Shown here one piece after another: positions 6,648-15,612 of a stretch of DNA of 21,438 nt. Source of the DNA: an uncultured beta proteobacterium (GTDB taxonomy: Bacteria > Pseudomonadota > Gammaproteobacteria > Burkholderiales > Burkholderiaceae_C); NCBI GenBank assembly GCA_903885415.1, contig CAISIP010000267.1:1-21438 (forward strand), read 5' to 3'. Position 1 is the stretch's first letter. Each line of letters starts with the position of its first letter. Below the pieces are notes generated by a model. It was given only the letters and a program-made list of their open reading frames with translations, was not told the origin of the DNA and searched no databases. A program made the position numbers and the translations under genes.

Positions 6648-7392
6648 TTCCATTGAACTTGAGCGGGTTCGTGTTCCGAAAGCGGCGGATGTCCTGGCCG
6701 CGATGCTGCGCGAGAAGATCCTGCAAGGCGGGATCGAGGTCGGAACCGACCTGCCTAACGAGCGCGAACTCGGCGCGCAGGCCGGGCTGTCGCGCGCCTC
6801 GGTGCGCGAAGCGCTGCGCATCCTCGAAGGCGAGGGCCTGATCGTCACCCGGGTCGGACGCAACGGCGGCTCGGCGGTGGTGCGGCCCAGCAGCGAAACC
6901 ATTGAGCGCTCGGTCGGCATTTTCATACGCGGCCAGGGCATCCGCCTCGAGGCCGTGCTGGAAGCCCGGGCTGCGATGGAGCCGCCGTCGGCGCGCTTCG
7001 CGGCGATGCACCGCAGCGAGACCGATCTGGTGGAGATCGCGAAATGCCAGAGCGCGCTGGAGCAGGCATCGACGGTCGGTGACGTCGATGGCTATGTGCG
7101 CGCCAACCGGGACTGGCATGTGCAGGTCGTGCGCGCGAGCCACAACGAACTGCTGATCGCGTTCATCAGCGCGGTCGCGCAGTCGGTTTACGTGGCGACC
7201 GACCTGGAAGGGTTCAATTCGGTGGAAGTGCGCAATGCCGTCATCCGGGCCCATCGCCGGGTGATGGAAGCAATCACGGCGGGCGACGCGGACGCCGCGT
7301 CGCGGCGCATGGGCCGTCATGTCGGCGCCTACGTCAGCGGCGTCAGGAACACCCAAGAAAAACTGAATGGCACTAGGCCCAAGGAGCAATGA
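6643..7392 (+). CDS. GntR-family transcriptional regulator, FadR/FCD subfamily
   Basis: The 249-aa protein has an N-terminal winged helix (about residues 10-82) with LPNERELGAQAGLSRASVREALRILEGEGLI, the GntR DNA-binding signature. The rest is an all-helical FCD effector domain, with NRDWHVQVVRASHN and later AHRRVMEAI and GRHVGAYV supplying the usual Asp/His metal ligands. FCD regulators usually bind small organic acids, amino or sugar acids, and act mostly as repressors. It heads the 6643-16026 gene run, overlaps the next gene by 4 nt (ATGA), and is probably its local regulator. The start has no ribosome site but sits where the predicted transcript begins. Confidence 0.93.
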   Translation: MISIELERVRVPKAADVLAAMLREKILQGGIEVGTDLPNERELGAQAGLSRASVREALRILEGEGLIVTRVGRNGGSAVVRPSSETIERSVGIFIRGQGIRLEAVLEARAAMEPPSARFAAMHRSETDLVEIAKCQSALEQASTVGDVDGYVRANRDWHVQVVRASHNELLIAFISAVAQSVYVATDLEGFNSVEVRNAVIRAHRRVMEAITAGDADAASRRMGRHVGAYVSGVRNTQEKLNGTRPKEQ

Positions 7393-7394
7393 TG
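7381..7394 (+). promoter_or_regulatory. Ribosome binding site with two possible ATG starts for the HyuA-type gene
   Basis: AAGGAG (7381-7386) lies inside the end of the GntR gene. It is only 2 nt from the ATG at 7389 but 5 nt from the ATG at 7392, so the second is the more likely start. The encoded protein would then begin MAGIVGIDVGGT. Confidence 0.6.
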
Positions 7395-9413
7395 GCAGGC
7401 ATTGTTGGTATCGACGTCGGCGGAACTTTCACCGACCTGTATTTTTCGGGCAGCGCCGAGCGCCCGCACCGGATCCTGAAGGTTCCCACGACGCCGCAGG
7501 ATCCTTCGCTGGGGCTGCTCAACGCGCTCAAGGCCGCCGGACTCGAGCCCGCCGAGCTCGACGCGATCCTGCACGGAACGACGATCGCGACCAATGCGGT
7601 CATCGAACGCAAGGGCGCCAAATGCGCGCTGGTCACTACCAAGGGTTTTCGCGACGTTCTAGAACTCGGCCGGCGTGACCGACCGACCATGTACGGGCTG
7701 GAAGGCACGCACGAGCCGCTGGTCGCGCGCGACCTGCGTTTCGAAGTGGCAGAGCGGCTTGACCACGAGGGCCAGGTGTTGCAGCCGCTCGACGTAGCGG
7801 GTCTGCGCGCCATCGGCGAGGCCTTGATGCAGCGCGGCGTCGAGTCGGTGGTCATCGCCTTTTTGCACGCCTATGCGAACCCGTCGCACGAGCAGCAGGC
7901 GCGCGAGGTGCTGGCGGCCATCAACCCTTCCTGGGAGCTGGTGGTGGCGACCGACGTGGTGCGCGAATACTATGAATTCGAGCGCACCAGCACAGCGGTG
8001 GTACAGGGCTATCTGCAGCCGCTGGTGGCGCGCTATGCGAAGAATCTGGCGCGCCAGCTTAGCGGCTGGGGCTACGAGCGCGACATCGCGATCATGCAGT
8101 CCAACGGCGGCGTTGCGCCGCTGCGTCAGCTCGGCGCGCGGTCGGCCTACATCGTGCGCTCCGGCCCGGCCGCCGGTGTGATGGCGGCGGCGCGACTCGC
8201 AGGTGAAGCCGGCTTCTCGCACATCATCACCGCCGATATGGGCGGCACCAGTTTCGACGTCGCGGTGGTGATCAACGGCGAGCCGAAGGTCGCCGAGATT
8301 ACCAACCTGGACTTCCGCATTCCGCTGCGTCTGCCGATGATCGACGTCCACACCATCGGCGCGGGCGGCGGCAGCATCGCGCACCTGGACCGCGGCGGCA
8401 TGCTGCTGGTCGGGCCGCGCAGCGCCGGGGCCGTTCCCGGTCCGGTCGCCTACCGCCGCGGCGGCACCGAGCCGACGGTCACCGACGCCAACGTGGTGCT
8501 GGGGCGCATCGATCCAGGCAGCCTGATGAACGGTTCCGACGCCGCGCTCGACGTAGCCGGCGCGCGCGCTGCGGTCGAGCGGCTGGGACGGCAGCTCGGG
8601 CTGGGGCTGGAGCAGACCGCCGAAGCGATTCTGGCGGTGGTCAACCAGCGCATGGCCGGTCGCATTCGGCTGATGTCGATCGAGCGCGGACTGGATCCGC
8701 GCGATTTCGCGATGGTCGCTTTTGGCGGCGCCGGACCGCTGCACGGCGGTGCGCTGATCCGAGAGGTCGGCATCAGCACCATGCTGGTTCCGTTGTATCC
8801 GGGCGTTCTGTGCGCCCTGGGTTGCGCTTACGCCGACCTGCGCTATGACATTTCGCAGACGCTGGAAAGGCGTTTGGACCGGCTCGCTGCAGGCGAACTC
8901 GCCGCGATCATGGCCGGCCAGCGCCGGCAGGGGCAGCAGCAGCTCGACGAAAGCCAGGTGCCGATCGACCAGACGACGATCAGCCACGCGGCCGATATGG
9001 CGTACGCAGGCCAGATCCATTCGCTGCGGGTGGTGATCGAGCCCGACTGGGACGCTGAGCGACTGGCCCAGGCATTCGCGCAGACCTACCAGGAATCCTT
9101 TGGCAATGTGCTGGAGGGCATGGCGGTGGTCATCGTCAATCTGCGCACGGTCGCGGTCGGCACGCGCGTCAGCGTCGCCTTGCCGCGCAGCACAGCGGCC
9201 GCAGGCGCTGGTGTGCCGCAGCCCAAGTCGCGCCGCCCGGTGCACTTTAACCACTGGTACGACACGCCGATTTATGACCGCGCCGCGCTCGCGCCGGGGA
9301 TGCGCTTTGACGGCCCGGCGATCATCGAGCAAAGCGATACGACGACCGTCGTCGAACCCGCCATGGGCGTGTCGATCGACGCGCAGGGCAACATGTTGGT
9401 AAAGGTGCAATGA
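7389..9413 (+). CDS. Hydantoinase/oxoprolinase family subunit A (ATP-dependent cyclic amidase or ketone carboxylase type)
   Basis: The 674-aa protein belongs to the HyuA/OplA/acetone carboxylase-beta family, which has an ASKHA-type ATP-binding fold. GIDVGGTFTDL at the N-terminus is the phosphate-binding motif. HGTTIATNAVIERKGAK, RSGPAAGVMAAARLAG, ADMGGTSFDVAV and the AFGGAGPLH stretch are family hallmarks, and the length is normal. Family members activate a carbonyl with ATP. Known reactions include hydrolysis of 5-oxoproline, N-methylhydantoin and caprolactam, and carboxylation of acetone or acetophenone. It overlaps both the GntR gene and the HyuB gene by 4 nt, so all three are translationally coupled. 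It acts in the cytoplasm with the next protein. The exact substrate cannot be told from sequence alone. Confidence 0.93.
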   Translation: MMAGIVGIDVGGTFTDLYFSGSAERPHRILKVPTTPQDPSLGLLNALKAAGLEPAELDAILHGTTIATNAVIERKGAKCALVTTKGFRDVLELGRRDRPTMYGLEGTHEPLVARDLRFEVAERLDHEGQVLQPLDVAGLRAIGEALMQRGVESVVIAFLHAYANPSHEQQAREVLAAINPSWELVVATDVVREYYEFERTSTAVVQGYLQPLVARYAKNLARQLSGWGYERDIAIMQSNGGVAPLRQLGARSAYIVRSGPAAGVMAAARLAGEAGFSHIITADMGGTSFDVAVVINGEPKVAEITNLDFRIPLRLPMIDVHTIGAGGGSIAHLDRGGMLLVGPRSAGAVPGPVAYRRGGTEPTVTDANVVLGRIDPGSLMNGSDAALDVAGARAAVERLGRQLGLGLEQTAEAILAVVNQRMAGRIRLMSIERGLDPRDFAMVAFGGAGPLHGGALIREVGISTMLVPLYPGVLCALGCAYADLRYDISQTLERRLDRLAAGELAAIMAGQRRQGQQQLDESQVPIDQTTISHAADMAYAGQIHSLRVVIEPDWDAERLAQAFAQTYQESFGNVLEGMAVVIVNLRTVAVGTRVSVALPRSTAAAGAGVPQPKSRRPVHFNHWYDTPIYDRAALAPGMRFDGPAIIEQSDTTTVVEPAMGVSIDAQGNMLVKVQ

Positions 9414-11176
9414 TGGATCCCGTAACCTTGGCCGTGGTACGCGGCAGCCTGGAGCAAATCGCCGACGAGATGGATCTGCACCTGATCCATGCCGCCATAT
9501 CGCCGATCATCTCGGAGACCAACGACTGCGCCAACGGCATATTCCATCCGACCACCGGCGAGACCATCGCGCAGGGCCGCTACGGATTGCCGGTCTTCCT
9601 GGCCTACATGCAGTTCACCGTGCAGAAGGTGATCGCGATGGCGCTTGAGGACGGCGGCTTCAAGCCGGGTGACATGTGGATCCTCAACGACCCCTACATT
9701 GGCGGCAGCCATCTGCAGGACGTGCAGCTCATCGCTCCGGTGTTTGTCGACGGCGCGCTGTTCGCGGTGATGGCGACCACCGGACACTGGATGGACATCG
9801 GCGGCAATGTACCCGGTGGCTGGGCGCCCAAGGCGACCGAGATTCATCAGGAGGGCATCATCATTCCGCCAGTGCGCCTGTACGACGAAGGCCGGATCAA
9901 CAAGGCGCTGGTCAGCATGTTCAAGGCCAATGTCCGACTGCCCACCGAAATCGCCGGCGATCTGGCTGCCAGGTCCAACGTGTTCTCGGTCGGAACGCGC
10001 GGCATCGAAGCGCTGGTCAAGCGCTACGGCCGCGCGCAGCTGGGCGAATGCCTCAACGCGATGATCGCCTATTCCGAACGCCAGATGCGCTCGTATATTT
10101 CCGAGTTGCCCGACGGCAGCTACAGCTTCGAGGACCACTTTGACAACGACGGTATCGTCGACCAGCCAATCCCGATTCGCCTGACCGTGACCGTCAGCGG
10201 CGAGGAAATGCACTTCGACTTCAGCGGCACCGGTCCGACCTCGCGCGGACCGATGAACATGTCGCGCAACACCACGCTGTCATCGTGCTATGTGGCGATC
10301 AAACACATATTTCCCGATGTGCCGGTCAACGGCGGAACCTTCCGACCGATTCGCTTCACATTGCCCGAACGGACCTTGTTGTCGGCCGAATACCCGGCGC
10401 CGGTGGGTGGCTACCTGGACCCGGTCGGGCGCGTCATCGACGTCGTCTTCGGCGCGCTGTCCAAGGTGGTTCCACAGCGCGCGCCGGCGGCATTTTTTGG
10501 TACCACTGGCGTGGTGACGGTCAGTGGCACCCATCCGCGCAGCAAGAACTATTTCGTCGGCGTATTTCCCTACCCCGGCGGCTATGGGGCGAGCCAGGCC
10601 AGCGACGGCCTGATCAACGGAACGCCGCCGCAGTCCATGGCGAACTTCATGTCGCTGGAGATGTCCGAGCACCGCTTTCCGCTGCGCTTCGATCACTACC
10701 GCATCCGCGAGGACTCGGGAGGCGCCGGCTGGCACCGCGGTGGCTGCGGCACCGAATACGGATTCACCGCCTGGGCCGATTGCATCGTCTCGGTGCTGGG
10801 CGACCGGGTCGACTACGCGCCCTTTGGCATTGTCGGCGGCGGGCCGGCTGAGGCCAACCATGTGGAGTTCATCACGGGCGGAAAGACCTGGATACCCGAG
10901 CTGCGCAGCAAACAGGAAAAGGAGCCGTTTCACGCGGGGGACGCGATCCGCGCGGCGTCGCCGGGCGGCGGCGGTTTCGGCAACGCGCTCGAGCGGGACC
11001 TGTCGGCCGTGGAGCGCGACCTCAACCGTGGCTACATCAGCCGCCAGACGGCCGAGCAGCGCTATGGCGTGGTCATCGCCAGCGAGCAGGCCTTCGCCGC
11101 AGGACCGACGCATTACCAGCTCGATGCGGCGGCCAGCGCCGCGCGTCGGGAACAGATGCAGGCCGGCTCGGCCTGA
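9410..11176 (+). CDS. Hydantoinase/oxoprolinase family subunit B
   Basis: The 588-aa partner of HyuA has the family core: ETNDCANGIF near residue 40, GDMWILNDPYIGGSHLQD (87-104), TGHWMDIGG (124-132) and DFSGTGP. His101, Asp104 and His126 have the same spacing as the metal ligands reported for acetone carboxylase alpha and caprolactamase subunit B, so a metal centre is expected. In the family this subunit receives the ATP-activated substrate and completes hydrolysis or carboxylation. No gamma subunit or extra Apc-like subunits are present, which fits a two-subunit lactamase/hydantoinase better than acetone or acetophenone carboxylase (inference). Two adjacent ATGs (9410, 9413) follow AAAGG; either is possible. 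The acyl-CoA dehydrogenase starts 32 nt after the stop. Confidence 0.93.
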   Translation: MMDPVTLAVVRGSLEQIADEMDLHLIHAAISPIISETNDCANGIFHPTTGETIAQGRYGLPVFLAYMQFTVQKVIAMALEDGGFKPGDMWILNDPYIGGSHLQDVQLIAPVFVDGALFAVMATTGHWMDIGGNVPGGWAPKATEIHQEGIIIPPVRLYDEGRINKALVSMFKANVRLPTEIAGDLAARSNVFSVGTRGIEALVKRYGRAQLGECLNAMIAYSERQMRSYISELPDGSYSFEDHFDNDGIVDQPIPIRLTVTVSGEEMHFDFSGTGPTSRGPMNMSRNTTLSSCYVAIKHIFPDVPVNGGTFRPIRFTLPERTLLSAEYPAPVGGYLDPVGRVIDVVFGALSKVVPQRAPAAFFGTTGVVTVSGTHPRSKNYFVGVFPYPGGYGASQASDGLINGTPPQSMANFMSLEMSEHRFPLRFDHYRIREDSGGAGWHRGGCGTEYGFTAWADCIVSVLGDRVDYAPFGIVGGGPAEANHVEFITGGKTWIPELRSKQEKEPFHAGDAIRAASPGGGGFGNALERDLSAVERDLNRGYISRQTAEQRYGVVIASEQAFAAGPTHYQLDAAASAARREQMQAGSA

Positions 11177-11208
11177 TATTGACAGCAGAAACACAGGAAG
11201 GCATTTCG

Positions 11209-12399
11209 ATGAGCCAGACACACACGGACAGCAGCGGCAGTTGGGAGCTGCCCGAAGAATTGCGCATGCTGCGCGACACCATCCGCCGCTTCATGGCCGA
11301 GGAGGTCAAGCCGGTGGAAGACACCTTGCCGCACGACGCCTACACGCCGCAGCCCGAGCAACTTCAGGACTTGCAGCGCAAGGGGCGTGCGCTCGGCCTT
11401 TGGGGCTTCGAGACGCCGGCTGAACACGGCGGCGCCGGCCTCAGCTTGCTGGGACAGTGCGTCGCCGCCGAAGAGGCTGCCAAGTGCCGCATGGGCGCCT
11501 ACATCGCCGGCTGCGGCGCCTTTGGCTTTGATCCCCCGGTGGTGATATGGAAGGGAACGCACGCGCAGCAGCGCTTTGCGCGCGAGGATATGGAGCATGG
11601 CACCAAGGCCTTTGTCGCCATCAGTGAGCCCAGCGGCGGCTCCGATCCCGGGCGCGCCATACAGACCCGCGCCGAGCGCAAGGGCGACCGCTACGTCATC
11701 AACGGCACCAAGATCTGGATTTCGGGCGCTGGCATGGCCAAGTGGGGCATCGTCTTTGCGCGCGTCGGCGACAGCAAGGGCCGGGACGGCATCACCAGTT
11801 TCATCGTCGACAAGAGCCGAGCCGGCATCAGCCTGTCGAAAATTCCGGTGATCCGCTCCTATGCGCCCTACGAAGTGCATTTCGACAACTACGAGGTGCC
11901 GGTGGAGGACCGTCTGGGCGAGGAAGGCAAGGGCTTCGCGTTCGCCGAGGAGTGGCTGATTCACGCCCGCCCGCCCTACGCAGCAGCGACCATCGGCATC
12001 GCGCAGGCGGCGCTCGAACTGGCCATCGAATGGGCCTCGCAGCGCAAGACGTTTGGCAGCCTGCTGGCCGACAAGCAGGCGATTCAGTGGATGATCGCCG
12101 ACTCCGAGGTCGAGCTGCGCGCAGCGCGGTTGCTGGTCTACCAGGCGGCGTGGAACGCCGACAGGGGGCGCGACATCAAGGTCGACGCGTCGGTCGCCAA
12201 GGTCTACGGAACCGAAGTCGCTGGCCGGGTGGTCGACCGCTGCATCCAGATTTTCGGTGGCATGGGCGTGGCGCAGGCACTCCCTCTCGAGCGCTGGTAC
12301 CGCGAACTGCGCATCAAACGCATCGGCGAGGGCCCCTCGGAGGTCCACCGCATGGTCATCGCGCGCGAGCTGCTCGGTGGCAGGCGCGCCAAGGCCTGA
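11209..12399 (+). CDS. Acyl-CoA dehydrogenase
   Basis: The 396-aa flavoprotein oxidises an acyl-CoA to the 2,3-enoyl-CoA. It has the three-domain layout: an N-terminal helical domain, a middle beta domain with AISEPSGGSDPG (137-148) and WISGAG (170-175), and a C-terminal helical domain with QRKTFG (278-283) and QIFGGMG (347-353). Glu374 in RIGEGPSEVHR occupies the place of the catalytic base of medium-chain dehydrogenases. The start at 11209 is preferred over an upstream in-frame TTG at 11179 because AGGAAGG precedes it at about 6 nt. It is followed at 30 nt by the crotonase, giving the first two steps of a beta-oxidation-like module. The chain or ring specificity is not evident. Confidence 0.94.
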   Translation: MSQTHTDSSGSWELPEELRMLRDTIRRFMAEEVKPVEDTLPHDAYTPQPEQLQDLQRKGRALGLWGFETPAEHGGAGLSLLGQCVAAEEAAKCRMGAYIAGCGAFGFDPPVVIWKGTHAQQRFAREDMEHGTKAFVAISEPSGGSDPGRAIQTRAERKGDRYVINGTKIWISGAGMAKWGIVFARVGDSKGRDGITSFIVDKSRAGISLSKIPVIRSYAPYEVHFDNYEVPVEDRLGEEGKGFAFAEEWLIHARPPYAAATIGIAQAALELAIEWASQRKTFGSLLADKQAIQWMIADSEVELRAARLLVYQAAWNADRGRDIKVDASVAKVYGTEVAGRVVDRCIQIFGGMGVAQALPLERWYRELRIKRIGEGPSEVHRMVIARELLGGRRAKA

Positions 12400-12429
12400 G
12401 CCCCTTTCCCTTCTTTAACAGGCAGCAGC

Positions 12430-13206
12430 ATGGCAATCGACTTCAGCGTTTCGGAAGAGGGAATCGCCCTCATCACCATCAACCGTCCTGAGCGTCTCAA
12501 CGCGATGGACGCCGAGCACTACAAAGCGCTGTCGCAGGCCTGGGTGACGGTACGCGACGACCCGGCCGTGCGGGTCGCCATCGTCACCGGTGCCGGCGAG
12601 CGCAGCTTCACCACCGGTGCCGATATCAAGACTTTCGTCACCGCGCCCTCGGGGCTGTCCGACATGTGGCTGACGCAGCGCGACCAGCTGCTCAACCGCG
12701 GGCTTGAGGTCTGGAAGCCGATCGTCGCCGCCGTCAACGGCTACTGTCTGGGCGGCGGGATGACGCTGATGATGGCGACCGATATTCGTATCGCGGTGCC
12801 GCACGCGACCTTCAGCCTGGCCGAGGTCAAGCGCGGCATCATCGCCGGCAACGGCGGAACCCAGCGCGTGCTCGACCAGTTGCCCTATGCGGTGGCGATG
12901 GAAATGCTGCTGACCGGCGACGGCATCGACGCCGCGACCGCCGAGCGCTGGGGCCTGGTGAACAAGGTCGTCGCCAAGGAGGATCTGTTGCAGACCGCTT
13001 TCGACTACGCACGCCGCATCGCGGTCAACGCGCCGCTGGCGGTGCAGGCGGCCAAGGAGCTGGCGATCCGCAGCCGCGATACCGATCTCACGACCGGGCT
13101 GCGCATGGAAGCGGTCATCAACCGGATGCTGCAGTTCACCCAGGACGCCAAGGAGGGCCCCGAGGCCTTCGCCGCTAAGCGCAAGCCAGCGTTCAAGGGC
13201 CAATAG
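12430..13206 (+). CDS. Enoyl-CoA hydratase/isomerase family protein (crotonase)
   Basis: The 258-aa protein has the crotonase fold. TGADIKTF (62-69) and NGYCLGGGMTL (103-113) form the oxyanion hole. Of the two catalytic glutamates of rat enoyl-CoA hydratase, the one equivalent to Glu164 is kept (Glu132 in SLAEVKRG), while the one equivalent to Glu144 is Thr112. A standard hydratase uses both; single-Glu members include isomerases and other crotonases. The enzyme may therefore hydrate a special enoyl-CoA by a modified mechanism, isomerise it, or cleave it. The C-terminal EGPEAFAAKRKPAFKG is typical of the family. It sits between acyl-CoA dehydrogenase and CoA-transferase in the same operon. 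Confidence 0.93.
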   Translation: MAIDFSVSEEGIALITINRPERLNAMDAEHYKALSQAWVTVRDDPAVRVAIVTGAGERSFTTGADIKTFVTAPSGLSDMWLTQRDQLLNRGLEVWKPIVAAVNGYCLGGGMTLMMATDIRIAVPHATFSLAEVKRGIIAGNGGTQRVLDQLPYAVAMEMLLTGDGIDAATAERWGLVNKVVAKEDLLQTAFDYARRIAVNAPLAVQAAKELAIRSRDTDLTTGLRMEAVINRMLQFTQDAKEGPEAFAAKRKPAFKGQ

Positions 13207-13239
13207 CATGCGCGCCCACAACCCGGCAAAGGACTTCCC

Positions 13240-14451
13240 ATGACACAGCAGGAGGCAGCGCGCGGATACCCGCTCGCGGGGCTGACGGTGATCGACCTGG
13301 GCCAGATCTACAACGGCCCGTACTGCACCTTCCTGATGGCGATGGCGGGCGCGAAGATCATCAAGATCGAGGCCCGGGGCGGTGAGAACCTGCGCCGGCG
13401 TGGCGTCGTCGGCGGCGCCGCGCTGCCCTTTGCGATGCTCAACTCGAACAAAAATTTTGCCACGCTCAACCTGAAGACCGAGCGCGGGCGTGAGCTGCTG
13501 CGCGCGATGGTGCGCAAAGGCGATGTGCTGGTCGAGAACTTTGCGCCGGGCGCGATGGAGCGCCTCGGCGTAGGCTACGAGACGCTTCGCGAGATCAATC
13601 CGCGGCTGATTTACGGCTCCGGTTCGGGCTACGGACTTTCCGGTCCGAACCGCAACTACCCGGCTATGGACCTGACGGTGCAGGCCATGGCGGGCATCAT
13701 GAACGTGACCGGTTTTGCCGACCGCCCACCGGTCAAGGCGGGACCGGCGCTGTGCGACTTTTTTGGCGGTGTGCACCTGTACGGCGCCATCATGACCGCG
13801 CTGTACGAGCGTGAAAAAACCGGCATCGGCCGGCTGGTCGAGGTGTCGATGCAGGAGGCCGTCTATGCCTCGCTCAGTTCGAACCTGGGTCTGCACTACA
13901 GCATGGGCAACGCGGTGCCGCCGCGCACCGGCAACCGCCATGGCGGTCTGGCCGAGGCGCCCTACAACGTGTACCCGACCCGCGACGGCCATATCGCGAT
14001 CATCTGCGTCAACGAGACGCACTGGAAGTCGCTGCTAAAGGCGATGCAGCGTGAAGACCTGCTGGTGGATCCGCGTTTTGCCGACCTCAAGCGGCGGGTC
14101 GAGCACATGGACGAAGTCGACGAGCTGGTCGCCGGTTTCACCGAGCAGCAACCGAAAAAGGCCTTGTTCGACCTGCTGATGGGCCACCGGGTTCCCTGCG
14201 CACCGGTGCGAGACCTCGACGAGGTGGTCAACGACGCGCACATGCACGCGCGCCGCGCGCTGGAGTGGGTCGAGCACCCGATGTACGGGCGGGTGTGCCT
14301 GCCGAATTCGCCGCTGCGCTTTGAGGGCGTCGAGCCGATGCCGATCCGACCGAGTGCGGAACTGGGCCGAGACAACCGTTCGATCTACGGCGACTGGCTG
14401 GGATTGTCGGACGGCGATATTGAACAGCTGATCGAGCAGGAGGTGATATGA
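13240..14451 (+). CDS. Class III CoA-transferase (CaiB/BaiF family)
   Basis: The 403-aa protein should move CoA from a donor thioester to the pathway acid, activating it for beta-oxidation. LAGLTVIDLGQIYNGPYC at the N-terminus, MAGAKIIKIE, KNFATLNLKTERGRELL and LVENFAPGAMERLG are family hallmarks. Asp173 in GPALCDFFGG aligns with the catalytic Asp169 of formyl-CoA transferase, which carries the acyl-anhydride intermediate. The length is normal. A ribosome site (AAAGGA) lies about 9 nt upstream of the ATG. Its 3' end overlaps the thiolase-like gene by 4 nt. The substrate is likely an organic acid made by the upstream oxygenases or HyuAB (inference). Confidence 0.93.
   Translation: MTQQEAARGYPLAGLTVIDLGQIYNGPYCTFLMAMAGAKIIKIEARGGENLRRRGVVGGAALPFAMLNSNKNFATLNLKTERGRELLRAMVRKGDVLVENFAPGAMERLGVGYETLREINPRLIYGSGSGYGLSGPNRNYPAMDLTVQAMAGIMNVTGFADRPPVKAGPALCDFFGGVHLYGAIMTALYEREKTGIGRLVEVSMQEAVYASLSSNLGLHYSMGNAVPPRTGNRHGGLAEAPYNVYPTRDGHIAIICVNETHWKSLLKAMQREDLLVDPRFADLKRRVEHMDEVDELVAGFTEQQPKKALFDLLMGHRVPCAPVRDLDEVVNDAHMHARRALEWVEHPMYGRVCLPNSPLRFEGVEPMPIRPSAELGRDNRSIYGDWLGLSDGDIEQLIEQEVI
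14438..14450 (+). promoter_or_regulatory. Near-perfect Shine-Dalgarno for the thiolase-like gene
   Basis: AGGAGGTGAT runs directly into the ATG at 14448 inside the end of the CoA-transferase gene. This is an extended match to the 16S anti-Shine-Dalgarno sequence and fixes the start despite the 4-nt overlap. Confidence 0.75.
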
Positions 14452-15596
14452 GCACGGCCAACAAGCTCAGTGGCAAGGCGGTCATCGCCGGAATCGGCCA
14501 CACCGCGTTTGGAAAGCATCCGGGTCGCGGCACCGTGTCGCTCAATGTCGAGGCGATCCGCAAGGCGCTGGCCGACGCGGGCGTGGAGAAGTCGCAGGTC
14601 GACGGCCTCCTGGTGAAGGCGCCGACCTCGAAATTTGAAATGATGTACGCGCAAAAGCTGGCCGAGGCGCTGGGCATGGTGCCGCGCATCGGCGGCGTTT
14701 ATGACCACGGCGGTGCCAGCAACATCAGCATGATCAGCTACGCCACGATGGCGATCGAGGCCGGGCAGTGCGATATCGCGATCGTCGCGCTCGCCGACAA
14801 CCCGGCCACCGGAACCCGCCAGGCCTACGAAAAATCCTATGGCGACGACGGCAGCGGTCTGTACGGATGGTTCGGAACACCGGCGGGTTACGCGATGATC
14901 GCGCGCCGGCATATGGGCGAGTTCGGCACCACCAGCGACCAGCTTGGCGCCATTGCGGTCGCCTGCCGCAAGCACGGCGCTGCCAACCCGCATGCGCAAT
15001 TGCGCAAGCCGCTGACGCTGCAGCAGTACCGCGAGTCCCGCCTGATCGCCGCGCCGCTGCGCCGCGACGACTGCTGCCTGGTGTCCGATGGCGCCGCCGC
15101 GGTGGTGATCATGAGCGCGCAGCGCGCCAAAGAACTCGGCGTCGCCAAGCCGATCCCGATACTGGGCTTTGGCCAGGGCCAGACCTCGTGGGATGTGGCG
15201 CTGCGCGCCGACCTTACGTCGACAGCGGCCAGCGTGTCGGCGCAGACCGCCTTTGCGATGGCCGGGCTCACTCCCGGGGACATTGACGTGGCACAGATCT
15301 ATGACTGTTTCACCATCGCCGCGCTGATGACGCTCGAGGCCTATGGTTTTTGCGCCAAGGGGCAGGGAGGCCACTTTGTCGCAGACGGCCGCATCGAGAT
15401 CGGCGGCGCGCTGCCGGTCAATACCGCGGGCGGCCTGCTGTCGGAAACCGGAATGCCCGGTCTGCAGCTGGTGATAGAGGGTGTGCGCCAGATGCGCGGC
15501 GACGCCGTCAGCCAGGTCCGCGGTGCCGCCAAGTGCGCCATCAGCAACCAGGGCGGAATCATGCACACGCACTCGACCCTGATACTCGGAAACTAA
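14448..15596 (+). CDS. SCP2/thiolase-like protein without the catalytic cysteine (putative acyl-CoA retro-aldolase or thiolase)
   Basis: The 382-aa protein has a thiolase fold of the SCP2/Ltp2 (lipid-transfer thiolase) type, with AVIAGIGHTAFGK (11-23) at the start and DGAAAVVIMSAQRAKELG (214-231). At the nucleophile position it reads GGASN (88-92) instead of a Cys motif. The C-terminal CxG motif of thiolases is replaced by NQGG (367-370). Two other conserved stretches remain: IYDCF (284-288) and PVNTAGG (323-329). Loss of both Cys residues argues against ordinary Claisen thiolysis. It fits the Ltp2-type retro-aldolases, which use Tyr residues and work with a DUF35 partner; such a partner is the next gene, 16 nt away. 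Tyr285 is a candidate. A CoA-ester C-C cleaving step at the end of the module is the best reading. Confidence 0.88.
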   Translation: MSTANKLSGKAVIAGIGHTAFGKHPGRGTVSLNVEAIRKALADAGVEKSQVDGLLVKAPTSKFEMMYAQKLAEALGMVPRIGGVYDHGGASNISMISYATMAIEAGQCDIAIVALADNPATGTRQAYEKSYGDDGSGLYGWFGTPAGYAMIARRHMGEFGTTSDQLGAIAVACRKHGAANPHAQLRKPLTLQQYRESRLIAAPLRRDDCCLVSDGAAAVVIMSAQRAKELGVAKPIPILGFGQGQTSWDVALRADLTSTAASVSAQTAFAMAGLTPGDIDVAQIYDCFTIAALMTLEAYGFCAKGQGGHFVADGRIEIGGALPVNTAGGLLSETGMPGLQLVIEGVRQMRGDAVSQVRGAAKCAISNQGGIMHTHSTLILGN

Positions 15597-15612
15597 GAAA
15601 GCGTAGGCCCCC

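Noticed and set aside
7659..9410. 583-codon minus-strand open frame across the HyuA gene
   Set aside because: Mirror frame of HyuA with no family motif and composition typical of GC-rich antisense frames.
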